Assembly (NCBI GenBank): GCA_020631735.1
Contig: CM036168.1
Coordinates: 98,994,932 to 99,058,931, forward strand
DNA: 64,000 bases
From: Saccharum officinarum
Lineage: Eukaryota; Streptophyta; Magnoliopsida; Poales; Poaceae
Direction: 5' to 3'
Program-made: the position numbers and the translations under genes
The notes under the pieces: generated by a model
Told to the model about the DNA's origin: nothing
The model's database searches: none
The model's input: only the letters and a program-made list of their open reading frames with translations
Part shown: piece by piece, positions 10,922 to 21,748 of the stretch
Numbering within the stretch: the stretch's first letter is position 1
Layout of the letters: every line of letters begins with the position of its first letter

Positions 10922-13900
10922 TGTGGCAGAATCGCCTAATCTAATGCCCTCCCAAGAGTACTCGTCTTCCATTAGACACTAAGTATCCTGGGAGAACACT
11001 AAACTACGCGATTCCGTCGAGCACACCGCAAGGGAGAACTCGAAGATCCACATTTTTACATCAGGATCACAAATGAGAGAGTAAAGCTTACAATATCCTT
11101 ACCATTTCTTACACCACTTTTGGTACAACATCAGAGTAATTCATTATGGAGTTATAACAGCAGAATATAAAACATTATCAGAGTTCAGCGGAAATGAAAC
11201 CATCTAATGACAAGTTAAACATTAACATGAAGAATGTTTAAATGCATGGAATGATAACAGATTAATAGTACTTTCTTTGTAAAACTTTTAGTGAGAGTTT
11301 TAATAAATAAACTCTACTCCGCATCATAAAGGAAATCCTCGCTGAGCCCACCAGGAGGTTTCCACACACAAGTGTCAGCTTATCAGCACCTGCCACCTGC
11401 ATCAGGGTAGAACAAACCCTGAGTACTCAATTGTACTCCGCAAGACTTACCCGTCAGGAGGAAAGAAAAAGACTCCAAGGATTATGCAAGACTTTTTGAC
11501 TGGTGGGTTTCTTGTTTGCAAGAAGCAGCGCTAAGAGTGTGTCCTTAATTTCTTATTCTTAATAGCCGTATTTTATTTCTTATCCAACCTTCTATGTAAG
11601 CACCTAGTCTATAATCAAGCAGGGTTGAGCAAACAGAAACCATTTCTTCCTCTTTCCACTGCCAGTTCTTACTACGATGCCAGAGCGTAGTCAAGCCGTA
11701 CCGTCACGCAGAAACGGCGATTCACGAATCAATATGCCCAGCTGGGTGCCCTGAAAACACACGCCTCGCTTGTACCCCGGGCACAAGCAAGACCAACCCG
11801 TTCCACTCCTGTCAAGGGGTCCAGGTCCCCGTCCAAGCTCGGACTCTAAGCCCCCAACACTGCAGGTCCGGCCTCAGTATGTTGCTTAGACCTCCTCAAC
11901 CCAATATATATAACCACCCTGAAAAGCCGGTCCGGAAAGAGCCGGAACCCATGACAAGAGAGAAACAAGTCTTCCTAGCCCCCATCCGCTAGTATATGCT
12001 CAGGACAATAAATCTGTGACTTGACCAGGGTCCATGCAACGAACGGTCCTTAATTGACACAGGCAGAACAAATGCAACCAGAGCCCTGCTCTGTTGCCCA
12101 ACCAGGTCCAAGTCCATCCAACCCGTTCCGCCCGATCTCCAATTATCCATATACATTTATGTTTCATGTGATAGTAAAATTATATCTTTTCCTATCTCTC
12201 GCGAGTGACAGGCAATCACTCGACTTCTACCGGAGTCCTGTAGCATAGCATTCTACACGATCCTGTCATACTAGTAAGACTCATGGGATCAAGATATATA
12301 TGCAAGTGGGTTTCATTCAACTCCTTTAAACTTAATGCACAAGCATAATTTAAAGTGCAGAATAATAGGGGTTATGCACCGGGGCTTGCCTGGGTAAGAT
12401 TCAACCAAAAGTTAGCATTCCATCGTGACGATACGATCATCAAGGCGCCACCTTCTCTGCTGCTCTAGATGACTCCTTGATCCATCCTCGTTCCTATTAT
12501 GATATGCGTGGATGCAACGAAAACGTAAATAATCAACGGTGACTGAAATACTTCAGATACGAGTACGCCTCTCGGGCTAACGAACTAGCTCATCGACTAA
12601 CGTACTAGGCCACGTATCTACGTTACCAAGTAACGCGCCATTTTCCAAAGGGTATTTTTGCTATACAAACCTAAGGTTTCACTTTACTTATTTTGTCAGT
12701 TTTAATATACCTTAAAACTAGGGCTCATTAGCGATCTTAGCAAACTAATTATTCTCGAGCTACAAAAATTACAGCGAGCATATAAAAAAAATAGTTGGAG
12801 CCTGCTGTAAAAGTTTTAAAGCCAACACTTTTACCATTTTCTTACAAAAATTCACTCAAGTTTATACTTAGCGAAATTTAGCAATTTAAAATAATTAACG
12901 AACTCCTAAAAATATTATACAACTATGTGGGTAAAAGCATACTAACAGTTAGAGCATGATTTTAAGAACCTAACAAAATTGGTTTCATAATTTTTGGACT
13001 TCTACACAATTCTATTTTAATTTTTCAAGTTTGCTTAGAAGCTAAATTAGAAATTGCTTTAAAAAAAAGAAAGGGAAACAACCAACTGGCACCAAACGGC
13101 CCAGCGGCCCACCGCAGCCCGCGCGGGAGCGCTGCGTGCAGCAGGCCGGCCCATCCCACGGCCCGCGCGAGCGCCCGACGCACTTCTGCAAAAGAGCCCT
13201 CGGTTTAACTAGTTATCGCACGGAGCTTTCGTCTACTGTTGCACAAGAGACACGTGTTGCAGTATGCACCCTGGGAATAAAGCGTCTTCACAAAGGGGCA
13301 GTCCCGACGTGCTCGCGCGTGGCGGCGCTGCTCCGGCCGGCATCACCCGGCCACGCCAGCCCCCGAGAGCCAAAATGACCCGCCCACCGGGCCGACGAGC
13401 AACGCGAAGCAAGCACGAAACACTAGGCGGCGAGTAGAAGTTAGGTGGTGGCTTCAATCGTGCTGACCACGGTGACGGACCACCCGTCACGGCGGCGTGA
13501 GTGCTCCGGCGAGCCTACGGGCTTTCGCTCTGCTAGAGGCTGCAGAAGAGCGGGAGGGACTTACCACGGATCAAACCGCATACTCGGTTGAGGCAGGAAC
13601 GACACGGAGAAACCTGGCCACGTGCGACCTCACCGCGCGGCGGCGCTCTGAGCACGGCAAGGCCGCGCCAACTCGTCACCAGCAACACCTCCGACCTAAC
13701 CTGCGTGCGCATGGTAAAGGCGAGATTACGGGGAGCCTAGGGTAGGAGTTAATTGGAACAAGGGCGAGGGAGGGATTACCCTTAGTCCCTGTTCTACCTC
13801 GGCGGGGGCTGTCCGGCAGCGATGCCAACCCGAAACCGGCGGCCGATAAAGCCCCACTGCAATTGGATATGGATCGGACCGCTAGCTGTCATCACTATCC

Positions 13901-15233
13901 CGCTGGAGGAGCTCAGCATCGGGGCGTGGTGCTTGGGTCTGCCCGTTCTAGCAAAGCGGCAAGGCTCTACCGGTGACTGGGCAAGCGAGCGGCGACTTAA
14001 CGAGGCTCGGCCACGACATGAAGAGGACGCGGCTGCGTGGGTGGGGGGGGAGAAAAGGCTCGGCCGTGCAGGCTGCAGCAGAGGCGCATTGCCTAGCGAA
14101 GAAATGGGGACGGAGCGGGGCAGACCACGGCATCAGGCACAAGGCGTGCCACTGCGGCAACTACGAATGCGGCAGAGCAGAGGGTGGACTCGAGCGCGGC
14201 CCAAAACCCGCCCGGGCTGGCCGACAGCCGCGACAGAGGACCGCGCGCCCACCACGGTCCCACTGCGCGGGCAAGCGGAGACGGCGACAGAGGCGGCAAG
14301 GGCAGCGCGTGGGCTCTACGTCGCTTCCACTGAACGCGGCTGCCCGCTAGCGGAGACAAGCACGGCAGGGGCGGCACGCACCTGCTTGCGGCCGGTCACA
14401 GTCGCGTCGGAGGCCAGGTAGGAGGTCAACTGCAACAGCGCGACATGACGGTGGGCAAGCAGGCGGGGTGGCACGACGCGACGAGGTAGGCAGCAGCGGC
14501 GTCGGCACGACCCACGCACCACCTGGTCGACAGCGAGCCCAGCCCGACCCATCGCGCGGCCGGCAGCCGGCCAAGTCAAACCACAGCACGACCGTGGCCA
14601 GGCACCGACGACGCGCGCGTGGTGACTGCGGACACTAGCCGAACAAGTGTACGTGGTGACGTGCACTAATTTAAAAGCAAGGCGAAAATCGACGAACGAC
14701 CCAGCTACGGTTCAAACAATTCCCACCAAACCCAAGTACAAACTTAGAAGCACCCACCTATGGAAAAACTTAATATTAGTGCTTAAGCATTTTTGTTGGA
14801 AATTAGACGTCGAGATGACATTGCCATTACCTCGCCCTACCAAAGATGAGATCTACAGTTGAGTTCGGATTGAAACTCGAATTTGATTTTTGAGCTTGCA
14901 AAATACTAGTTAACGATATTTATTTTTAAAATGACAATTGTATTTTTCATCTACACAACTTGCGCATAAATTTTTACTTAAGCGCAAAGCTCAAGTTACG
15001 TTTTATTTTTGTTATAAAAATTATTTTTCAAGCCAAATAATTAAAACAACCTATTGTTCTATTTTACTAAGTAAGGTCTCATGAGCATGTTTTTCAAGTA
15101 AACCAATTAACCGACATTATCCTTTTATCATTTACGCGAGGTAAAAGATTCTAAAACCCGAGAACTCGTTTACTTATTTTCTTTTAGCTTTTAAGCGAGG
15201 TGTTAAGCGGATCGTAACACCAGGGGTGTTACA
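10922..15233 (-). mobile_element. Solo LTR, 4.3 kb, related to the LARD LTR
   Basis: The element is bounded by TG...CA type ends and by a perfect 5-bp target-site duplication, CCACA (10917-10921 and 15234-15238). Read on the minus strand it begins TGTAACACCCC and ends TTCTGCCACA, close to the ends of the LARD LTRs at 24562-28681 and 30614-34727. Blocks such as AAACCCTGAGTACT and CAAGACTTACCCG (about 11410-11455) also recur in those LTRs near 24975-25016. There is no second LTR or internal region, so this is a solo LTR left by recombination. A GC-rich block at 13080-14640 produces many spurious open frames. No coding domain is recognised. Confidence 0.85.
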
Positions 15234-15238
15234 CCACA

Positions 15239-15775
15239 CGCTTGGAAGGATTATCTTGTTAAATTCACTTACTAACATTTCACCATTGTAAAGAATATAG
15301 CTCATCCGGTGGCTAAGACCAGACTAGGCTATGCACCGGAGTCTCAATCAGGTGGCGTCAATATTCCTTACAGCTGCTTGGGCATTCAAGAGGGGCTCAT
15401 TCCTGTCCAAGACCACGAGCCACTTGGGAGACGCAGACGTTCATACAATGCTGCCTATGAACACATCGCTGTCAACGTCTCGAGATTAATAAGGTTACCA
15501 TAGACGCCTCGATATTAATATATCAAGATTAATTAAGTCACTATAGACGTCTCGCTGTCAACGGACACGTTGCCTGTTCCTGAAAGAATAATACCGTTAA
15601 ATTCTAAAATATAAATCTAGAAAAATGTCAACATCCATGTCAAGTCGAGAACTTAAAACCAGCGAACATGTTCCACCACAAGGAACTCAACCATCTAAGC
15701 CATGCTAAGTTCGCGTGTTATTCTGCTACATGCTATGCACTTCTACCGTGCCAACTGAAACTTGTAGGGACAGCA
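15239..15775. other. Intergenic, no gene recognised
   Basis: Sequence between the solo LTR and the Pack-MULE. A phrase of GACG(C/T)CTCG(A/C)... type recurs around 15475-15560, but there is no gene or RNA that I can support. Confidence 0.4.
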
Positions 15776-15989
15776 TTAGAAATTGAGTCTTTTACATGAG
15801 TTCCATTAAAAAAGTTTGTAATTGTACATAAGTCATTAAAAAAGTTGGCCGCACACATGTGCCACTGCTCCAAACTTCTTTGTCTGAGAAGTCATTCCGT
15901 CCGTGTTCCGTTGGTTTTCAGCCGTTAGGGCGCCCTTACATGTGGGACCGGCCACTGAAGTTTTCCATCTTGCCCCTAGCGGACAGAGA

Positions 15990-16590
15990 AGAGGGTGGAG
16001 CTCGCTCGCCCGCGCTCGCACCGGGGCGGAGCTCACTCGCCTGCGCTCACGCTTGCGGTGGCCGGGCGGAGCTCCCCCGCACTCGCGCTCGCGGCGGCCG
16101 GGGCAGAGCTCGCCTGCACCCGCGCCCGCGGCGGCGGGGGCGGCGTGGCGGCTGGGGTGGAGCTCCCCCCTGCGCGCGCCCGCGGCGGCTGGGCGGAGCT
16201 CACCTGCCCCCATGCGCACCCGTGGCGGACGGGGCGGTGCTCCCCGGCGCGCGCGCTCGCTGCGGCCGGGCAGAGCTCGCCCACGCCCACGCCCTCGGCG
16301 GACGAGGCAGAGCTGGCCCGTGCACGCGCCCGCGACGGCCGGGCGGAGCTCGCCTGCGCCCACGCCCGCGTATGCAGTGGACGGGGTAGAGCTCCATGGC
16401 GCGCGCTCGCGGCGGCCGAGCAGAGCTCGCCCGCGCCCGCGCCCGCGGTGGACGAGGCGGAGCTAGCCCTGCGTACGCGCCCGCGGTGGCCGGGCGGACC
16501 GGCGGAGCTCGCCTGCGCCCACGCCCGCGTCCGCGGCGAACAGGGCAGATTTCCCCGACGTGCGCGCTCGCGGCGGTCGGGCAGAGCTTG
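15990..16590. repeat. GC-rich minisatellite inside the Pack-MULE
   Basis: About a dozen degenerate units of roughly 40-60 bp, each marked by (G/C)GGAGCTC or CAGAGCTCG and by CGCGCTCGCGGCGGCCGGGC-like stretches. All plus frames are open and encode variants of an Ala/Arg/Gly-rich repeat such as GRAELARARARG. Openness in several frames comes from composition, so no protein is called. Confidence 0.85.
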
Positions 16591-16599
16591 ACACTCCCG

Positions 16600-17319
16600 T
16601 GCCGCGCCGTCACGGTCTCGCGGATGCCACCAAGGCCAGGCTCGCGCTGCACCTCCGCCTCCGTGAAGTACCCGACCTCCGTGCTCCTCAGGGGGCGGGC
16701 AAGCGCGTCCAGCACGTCGTGGTCGCACTCCCGCGTGCCGCATGCGCGTCCGTTGCACCGCGCCGCCACTCGTCCTCCTCCTCAGACTCCGCACGTAGCA
16801 GCACGTCGTCGAGCTCGCGGCACACGGTCGCGTACAGCACGCCCGTTGAAGTCGTCGCAGATGCCGATGAACATCCAGCCGTGCTCCTCCGACACAACCA
16901 CGTGCACCCTGTCCTCCCCGGCCTTCCCGCGCACCCACTGCAACCTCGCCGCGCCGCGCCGCGGGGGGACACGCACGGCCCCGCGTGCAGCACCAACGCA
17001 ACGGCCCTGCGGAGGCCGCCAAGGAGCGGGCTGGCCTTGCAAGATGCCTCTGCCGCCGTTGCCGCGTGGCGTAGAGGTCCGCGAGGATTTGCTCGTCGGT
17101 GTGCGCAGGGAGGCGCAACACCGATGACACGCTCGAGTTCATGGCCGAAGTCGACATCGATGTCGACGTGATGCCGCCGCTGCTGTTGTAGCTGTCCAGC
17201 GTGCCCGAGTGCTGCCATGGCTGGAGCATCCGGAACGAGGAGTTGGAGCTATCGAACGATGACGAGCCAGAGAAGGATGCCTGGTCGCTTAGGAACAAGG
17301 AGCCGCTCTTCGTGTGCAT
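16600..17319 (-). pseudogene. Captured fragment of a POLTERGEIST-like PP2C gene
   Basis: On the minus strand, at about 16836-16922, the translation reads [20 protein letters not shown] followed by IGICDDFNG. It continues in another frame with [14 protein letters not shown] and, further on, LDALARPLRSTEVGYFTEAE. This matches the start of the catalytic domain of plant POL/PLL-type PP2C phosphatases, where VVSEEHGW(V/M)F(V/I)GIYDGFNGP is conserved. The metal-binding Asp in YDG is replaced here (CDD). Frame changes between segments and loss of the rest of the domain show it is not functional. The Ser-rich N-terminal stretch beginning MHTKSGSLFL (17319) may be the donor gene's start. Family assignment is by motif recognition. 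Confidence 0.6.
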
Positions 17320-17551
17320 AGGAAAGAGAAGAGAGAGAGAATTTGGGTGACTGACAAATAGACCTCACCGTAGGGTAAAATGATCATTTCACCTGTCTAT
17401 TTGACACCATTAGGTAGAAAAACGGACGGAATGGCTTCTCATGCAAAGAAGTTCAGAACAGTGACACATGTGTGCGGCCAACTTTTTTTAATGGCTTGTA
17501 TGTAATTACTAACTTTTTTAATGGCACTCATGTAAAAAACTCTTAGAAATT

Positions 17552-19106
17552 CAGTGAAGGCTGAAATTGCTATGGCTTATAGCGAGGACGTGCTGATTTG
17601 GATTATTTACAGTTACCTGAATTCTTGTCTGATTTTTTTAGTGGATGAATTCTTGTCTGATGAGCAGGTCATTGGGCTCTATCAACCGTACACGACAGTC
17701 GGCAAGGGGACCGCGTGTCCTCGTTGGACCTTGGACGCCAACCTCACCAGTCACTATTCCGCTGCCTGATGGGCAACAATCTGAAGCAAACGGGACAAGA
17801 GCAAAGGCCAGAGCTAAGCGGCCCAAGATGTGTGATAGGTTCAGAGTGGGTAAACGTGCTTGCTAGCACAGACTATAAAACCTGGAGAGATTGGAGTAAG
17901 AGAGTGTATCAATCGCATATAAAACCTGGAGAGATTGGAGTAAGAAAGTGTATCAATCGTATGAATTCCCGAAGCGAATCATCCCGATGCTCTCCTGTAT
18001 CTTGCTGTTCTTCTTCTGCCCCTTTCCAGTTCTCCAAATTCTTCTTCCAGCTATCTGTTGTGCTAACACAGAGGGAAAGGCGAAGGCCGCGACGATCTCG
18101 CTCTGTCCTGGTCGCCATCAAGATGGTTAACTCCCTGAACCATCTTACCTGTAACCACTAGTTGATTTCAATTGATCTTCCCTGTAACCAGGAATGTTGA
18201 GACTATGGAGTCTACTGTTCTGCCTCGGGCACTCGGCTTTGAGGCACGGGAACTTTGAGTATTTTTCGCCATTATTTCTACCATGTGACTCCCCTGAACC
18301 TGGAGAATGGGGATGAGAACTCGATCCTCTTCATAATCTTGTTGACCAACCACCTGACTTACAGTTACAGACCCAATGGCGAGTAGGGGATGGGTGTGTG
18401 TGAACCGGCGGAAACATCAAGCCAGCTGTGCAGGACCAAACGCCCAGGCGATACGAACAACAGGGGAGAAGAGTACCCGAACCCGAACTCGTCCATGACG
18501 CGCGACGACGCCCGCTTTTGCTATAGAACGCCGGCGCCCGGCAGGCTGTTGGCAAAATGGTCCAACGCGGTGGCGTTCGGCTGGCGGCTGGGCAGACGGG
18601 CCGACGAGTACCGGGGCAAGGCCGGACGGAGTGCCGGCGCACGGTAGATTGGATTTCGAGGATGCATGATCGACTGGATGAATGGAAACTGCCGTGTCAC
18701 CATGTGTTCTGTTTTGGCGTCAGTTTCTTGGAAGTGCGTGCGGACCGGGCTGAACAAATAGAAAGACGCCAAAATGAAGACGGAAATTACCAAGCCCTGA
18801 CGCCGGGCAAGCAGTCCAAGACTGTAAGAGCTCGTTTAGGACAGCAAGCCACCGTAGGATTTGAAGCATCGAGGAGAAATTAACATGGTTCGTACCTGTG
18901 TTTAGTCCAAAATAGTACTCCCATCGTTCCAAATTGTAATTCGTTCTAAATTATAATTTGTTCTGTTTTTTATTTTTATAGGTACATAGCTAGAAGAGCC
19001 AAAAACCAAATTGCAATTCGTTCTGATTTTTATATGTCCATAGCGAAAAAGCCAAAATGACTAACAATTTGGAACTGAGGAAGTGCTTAAATTGCTGTGT
19101 TTAATC
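17552..19106. other. Intergenic, no gene recognised
   Basis: Contains the 44-bp TATA-bearing tandem duplication at 17874-17961 and a GC-rich block at 18380-18660 with short open frames on both strands. I recognise no protein. At 18905-19080 there are three variants of AAATTG(T/C)AATTCGTTCT, a short dispersed motif. Confidence 0.4.
17874..17961 (+). repeat. Tandem 44-bp duplication carrying a TATA-box-like motif
   Basis: Two adjacent copies (17874-17917 and 17918-17961), each starting TATAAAACCTGGAGAG and ending GTGTATCAATCG, differ at about three positions. Each contains TATAAAA followed by a pyrimidine-rich leader region starting at about 17990. This could be a duplicated core promoter of an unrecognised transcript or of an old LTR, but no product was found downstream. 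Confidence 0.7.
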
Positions 19107-19263
<157 letters not shown>

Positions 19264-20395
19264 TCTAAACCGAATATAGTTTAATGTGTGCACAGCTCCC
19301 TCGCTGTCCTGCTACTCCATTTCTGTACTTCGAATCAGCTTACACCCTTCGCTTGAACTACTTTTCAGCCAACGAACTGCATGAGCATAAGCGAACAGGG
19401 CGTTAATAGGTGCACGTGGACACTCACGGTAAAGGAGGCAAACACAAAGCAATGATGACCGAACATATATCAACGCTGCCAGTTCACTGTCTGCACTACT
19501 TCTTTCCTCTCATATGTTCAAATCGAGGTACCAAGACTGCAACAAGCTCAAGCTCAGAAAGCCGAGCTAACAATGGAACACCACAACCGCAACTACTTAT
19601 CAGAACGCCCGGGTCATCAAATAGACAATTACTAGGCATCAAGAAACAGGGCAAACATTACCTAAAACTGAAAATCACTAGCCTACACCATAACTGAACC
19701 TGATGATCATCCAATAGCTTTGTCCATAACCCACACACACACGTGCACAACTATTTCTCGAGCCCAGATGAATTAAGCTAATACAGAACACACCAAGAAG
19801 TATGATGAGTTATTGACAAGATGTTTATTCAGGCCGAATTTCACTTACTAGTGACCCCAACCTGTGGTTGCCTGTAGGTGGCTGAGTGGCTCGTTTGGCT
19901 TCCAGCCACTCTTATGAATCTCAGCAGCCAGAAAGCGATGCACAAACAAGCAAGCCAGATTTCCGGAAAAGCATCAACTTGGACGTCTAAATCCCAACAA
20001 CCATCTGAAATTCAGAACCTGCTTCGAGCAATAATATGGCTTTACAGGTCACGGCAACATGATGCTTATCAATGCCATCCCCAGTCCACACACACTAATA
20101 AAATCATCCATTCATAGTGGAAATAGAACACTGAAAAAGCAAGAATTGAAACCGAGACTTGGCAAAATGGCAATATTGATTGAATTCCCCCTTACTTTTG
20201 CAACACAAGAAATCTAGTTATCACAAGTCTCATTGGCAGCTTCCGAAACTAAAAGGAGTGGGAGAAGATTTACCACAATACATAGACAAATATTAGCTAA
20301 ACCCTGAATCTGTATAGTATGATCAACATCACATAGAGGCGAAACTGAATGGCAGATGGCTGTATTCCCATGTCATTGGACATCCACGTGGTCGT
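19264..20395. other. 3' flank of the GPR107-like gene and intergenic sequence
   Basis: The part nearest the gene (about 20130-20395) is probably its 3' UTR. A fragment of the CCCTGTTCG MITE family lies near 19345-19405 (ends TAAGCGAACAGGGCG). No other gene is recognised. Confidence 0.4.
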
Positions 20396-21748
20396 CTAGA
20401 GCTCAAACTCCTCTTCACGGAGCGCCATCTCTGCGGCTTCCTCATCGTCCTCGTCAAGTGCAAAGTACTGGTTCCTCTCAGCTGGCCTGAACATGTAGAA
20501 CATGAACATGTAGAATGCCATGGTGGCCACCTCCTCGGCTGCAACACTCACCCATCTGTACTTGTAGTTAGTAATTGTCTTGAGGGCATACACAATGATC
20601 CTGGTGAAGTACAAGTATCCAATCACGACAACATAGAACTGGCGGAAGAGCGTGAGCTTGGCAAGGGTTCTGGCCGCCTTGCCGTCTGTCTTGGATGACT
20701 CCCGCAGAGAACGCATCGACCACACGACTGGGAAGAGCACAGCACAGCAGCAAGCCACATCAACAAACAAGAAGATCTGGTTCCATGTCACCCATCCCTG
20801 CAAGAATGGGCCAGTCTCGCCGACCACAGCGGCGGCGATGTTAGCTGCAACCTGCAGAGGGATCACCACCATGAGAACTTTCTTCTCCTTGTCCTGCAGG
20901 AATGGCTTCAGGAACGACCACCCAGTCCCAATCAGCGCAATCACAGCGAACAAGATGACACCCTTCACGAGCTGGAACAGGTAGAACATGACGTCCCACC
21001 CGTGCGGTGTCCCGGCGGTGCGGATGTAGTGCTGGTCCTCGGCCGCCGAGATGCAGTAGAGCATCCGCGCGACGAGCAGGCCCGACATGAGGTGGTGGAT
21101 GCGGTGCGCGGAGAGGCGGTTGCGGTAGAGGGTGACGTAGAGCCAACCGGCGAGGAACACGACATAGCAGACGGCGAAGAAGGCGTAGATCCCCGGGACG
21201 GAGGCCATGCCGACGGAGAGGTAGTCCTTGGTGCCGTCCAGGTTGGTGTTGTACATGTCGGTGCGGACCTCCATGGTGACGCTGGTCTCCGGCGCGCAGT
21301 TGGCGAAGAAGAGGCTGTACTCGTCGGGGTGGGTGATGGGGAAAGTCTTGTTGTAGTAGCCCTTGTCGTCGAGGTCCGCGAAGGTGAAGAGCGGACGGAC
21401 GTAGGGGCTGGAGAGGACGCAGGTGGGGGAGGACTCCGGGTTGGGGTTCAGATCCGTGGGCGCCGGCTGATCATAGATGGCCTCGAAGAGCGACTCGTCG
21501 GAGAGGAGGAAGAAACCGAGCTGTGCGGGGTCGGGCTTAGCGAGCGTGGAGGAGGCCTTGGCGCCGGTGACGGAGATAGACACCATGCCTTTGAGGCCGA
21601 AGCCGAACTTCTCGAAGAGGATGGAGCCGCGGGAGTCGTCCTTGAAGGATTCCTGCTTGATCTCCGCCGCCGCCGGACGGAGGAGGACCCCAGCAACGGC
21701 GAGGAGGAGGAGTACCGCGCGGGCGGCGGCGGCGGCGGCGAGGCCCAT
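20396..21748 (-). CDS. GPR107/lung seven-transmembrane receptor (GOST) family protein
   Basis: This intact single-exon gene encodes 450 residues. Residues 1-28 form a signal peptide (Ala/Leu-rich, ending PAAAE). A lumenal domain (about 29-180) contains two Cys (about 110 and 151) that could pair, and one NKT glycosylation site near 133. Seven hydrophobic segments follow at about 184-205, 215-236, 250-272, 290-310, 320-345, 366-388 and 396-418, then an acidic cytoplasmic tail (DEDDEEAAEM). This layout and motifs such as HRIHHLMS and FFANCAPETSV fit plant Lu7TM proteins of the GPR107/TMEM87 group, which localise to the Golgi and trafficking compartments; some are candidate G-protein-coupled receptors. 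Molecular function is not established by the sequence. The start at 21748 is supported by the signal peptide. The first 178 or so codons and about 2.1 kb upstream are duplicated next to the gene. Confidence 0.93.
   Translation of the reverse strand: MGLAAAAAARAVLLLLAVAGVLLRPAAAEIKQESFKDDSRGSILFEKFGFGLKGMVSISVTGAKASSTLAKPDPAQLGFFLLSDESLFEAIYDQPAPTDLNPNPESSPTCVLSSPYVRPLFTFADLDDKGYYNKTFPITHPDEYSLFFANCAPETSVTMEVRTDMYNTNLDGTKDYLSVGMASVPGIYAFFAVCYVVFLAGWLYVTLYRNRLSAHRIHHLMSGLLVARMLYCISAAEDQHYIRTAGTPHGWDVMFYLFQLVKGVILFAVIALIGTGWSFLKPFLQDKEKKVLMVVIPLQVAANIAAAVVGETGPFLQGWVTWNQIFLFVDVACCCAVLFPVVWSMRSLRESSKTDGKAARTLAKLTLFRQFYVVVIGYLYFTRIIVYALKTITNYKYRWVSVAAEEVATMAFYMFMFYMFRPAERNQYFALDEDDEEAAEMALREEEFEL

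Larger units (their letters stand above)
15785..17542. mobile_element. Pack-MULE (Mutator-like, non-autonomous)
   Basis: The element is 1,758 bp and flanked by a perfect 9-bp target-site duplication, TTAGAAATT (15776-15784 and 17543-17551), the length typical of Mutator-like elements. Its terminal inverted repeats are about 120 bp (15785-15905 and 17422-17542), highly similar, and include TTACATGAGT and TTGGCCGCACACATGTG. The interior has no transposase. It is GC-rich, with a captured protein-phosphatase fragment (about 16600-17320, -) and a minisatellite (about 15990-16590). Captured host sequence between long TIRs is the definition of a Pack-MULE. Confidence 0.9.

Noticed and set aside
13822..14421. 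199-codon open frame in the GC-rich part of the solo LTR
   Set aside because: Lies within a bounded solo LTR; overlapping frames on both strands are equally open and no domain is seen.
16033..17319. 428-codon minus-strand frame in the Pack-MULE as one gene
   Set aside because: Only parts resemble PP2C and in changing frames; the rest is translated minisatellite.
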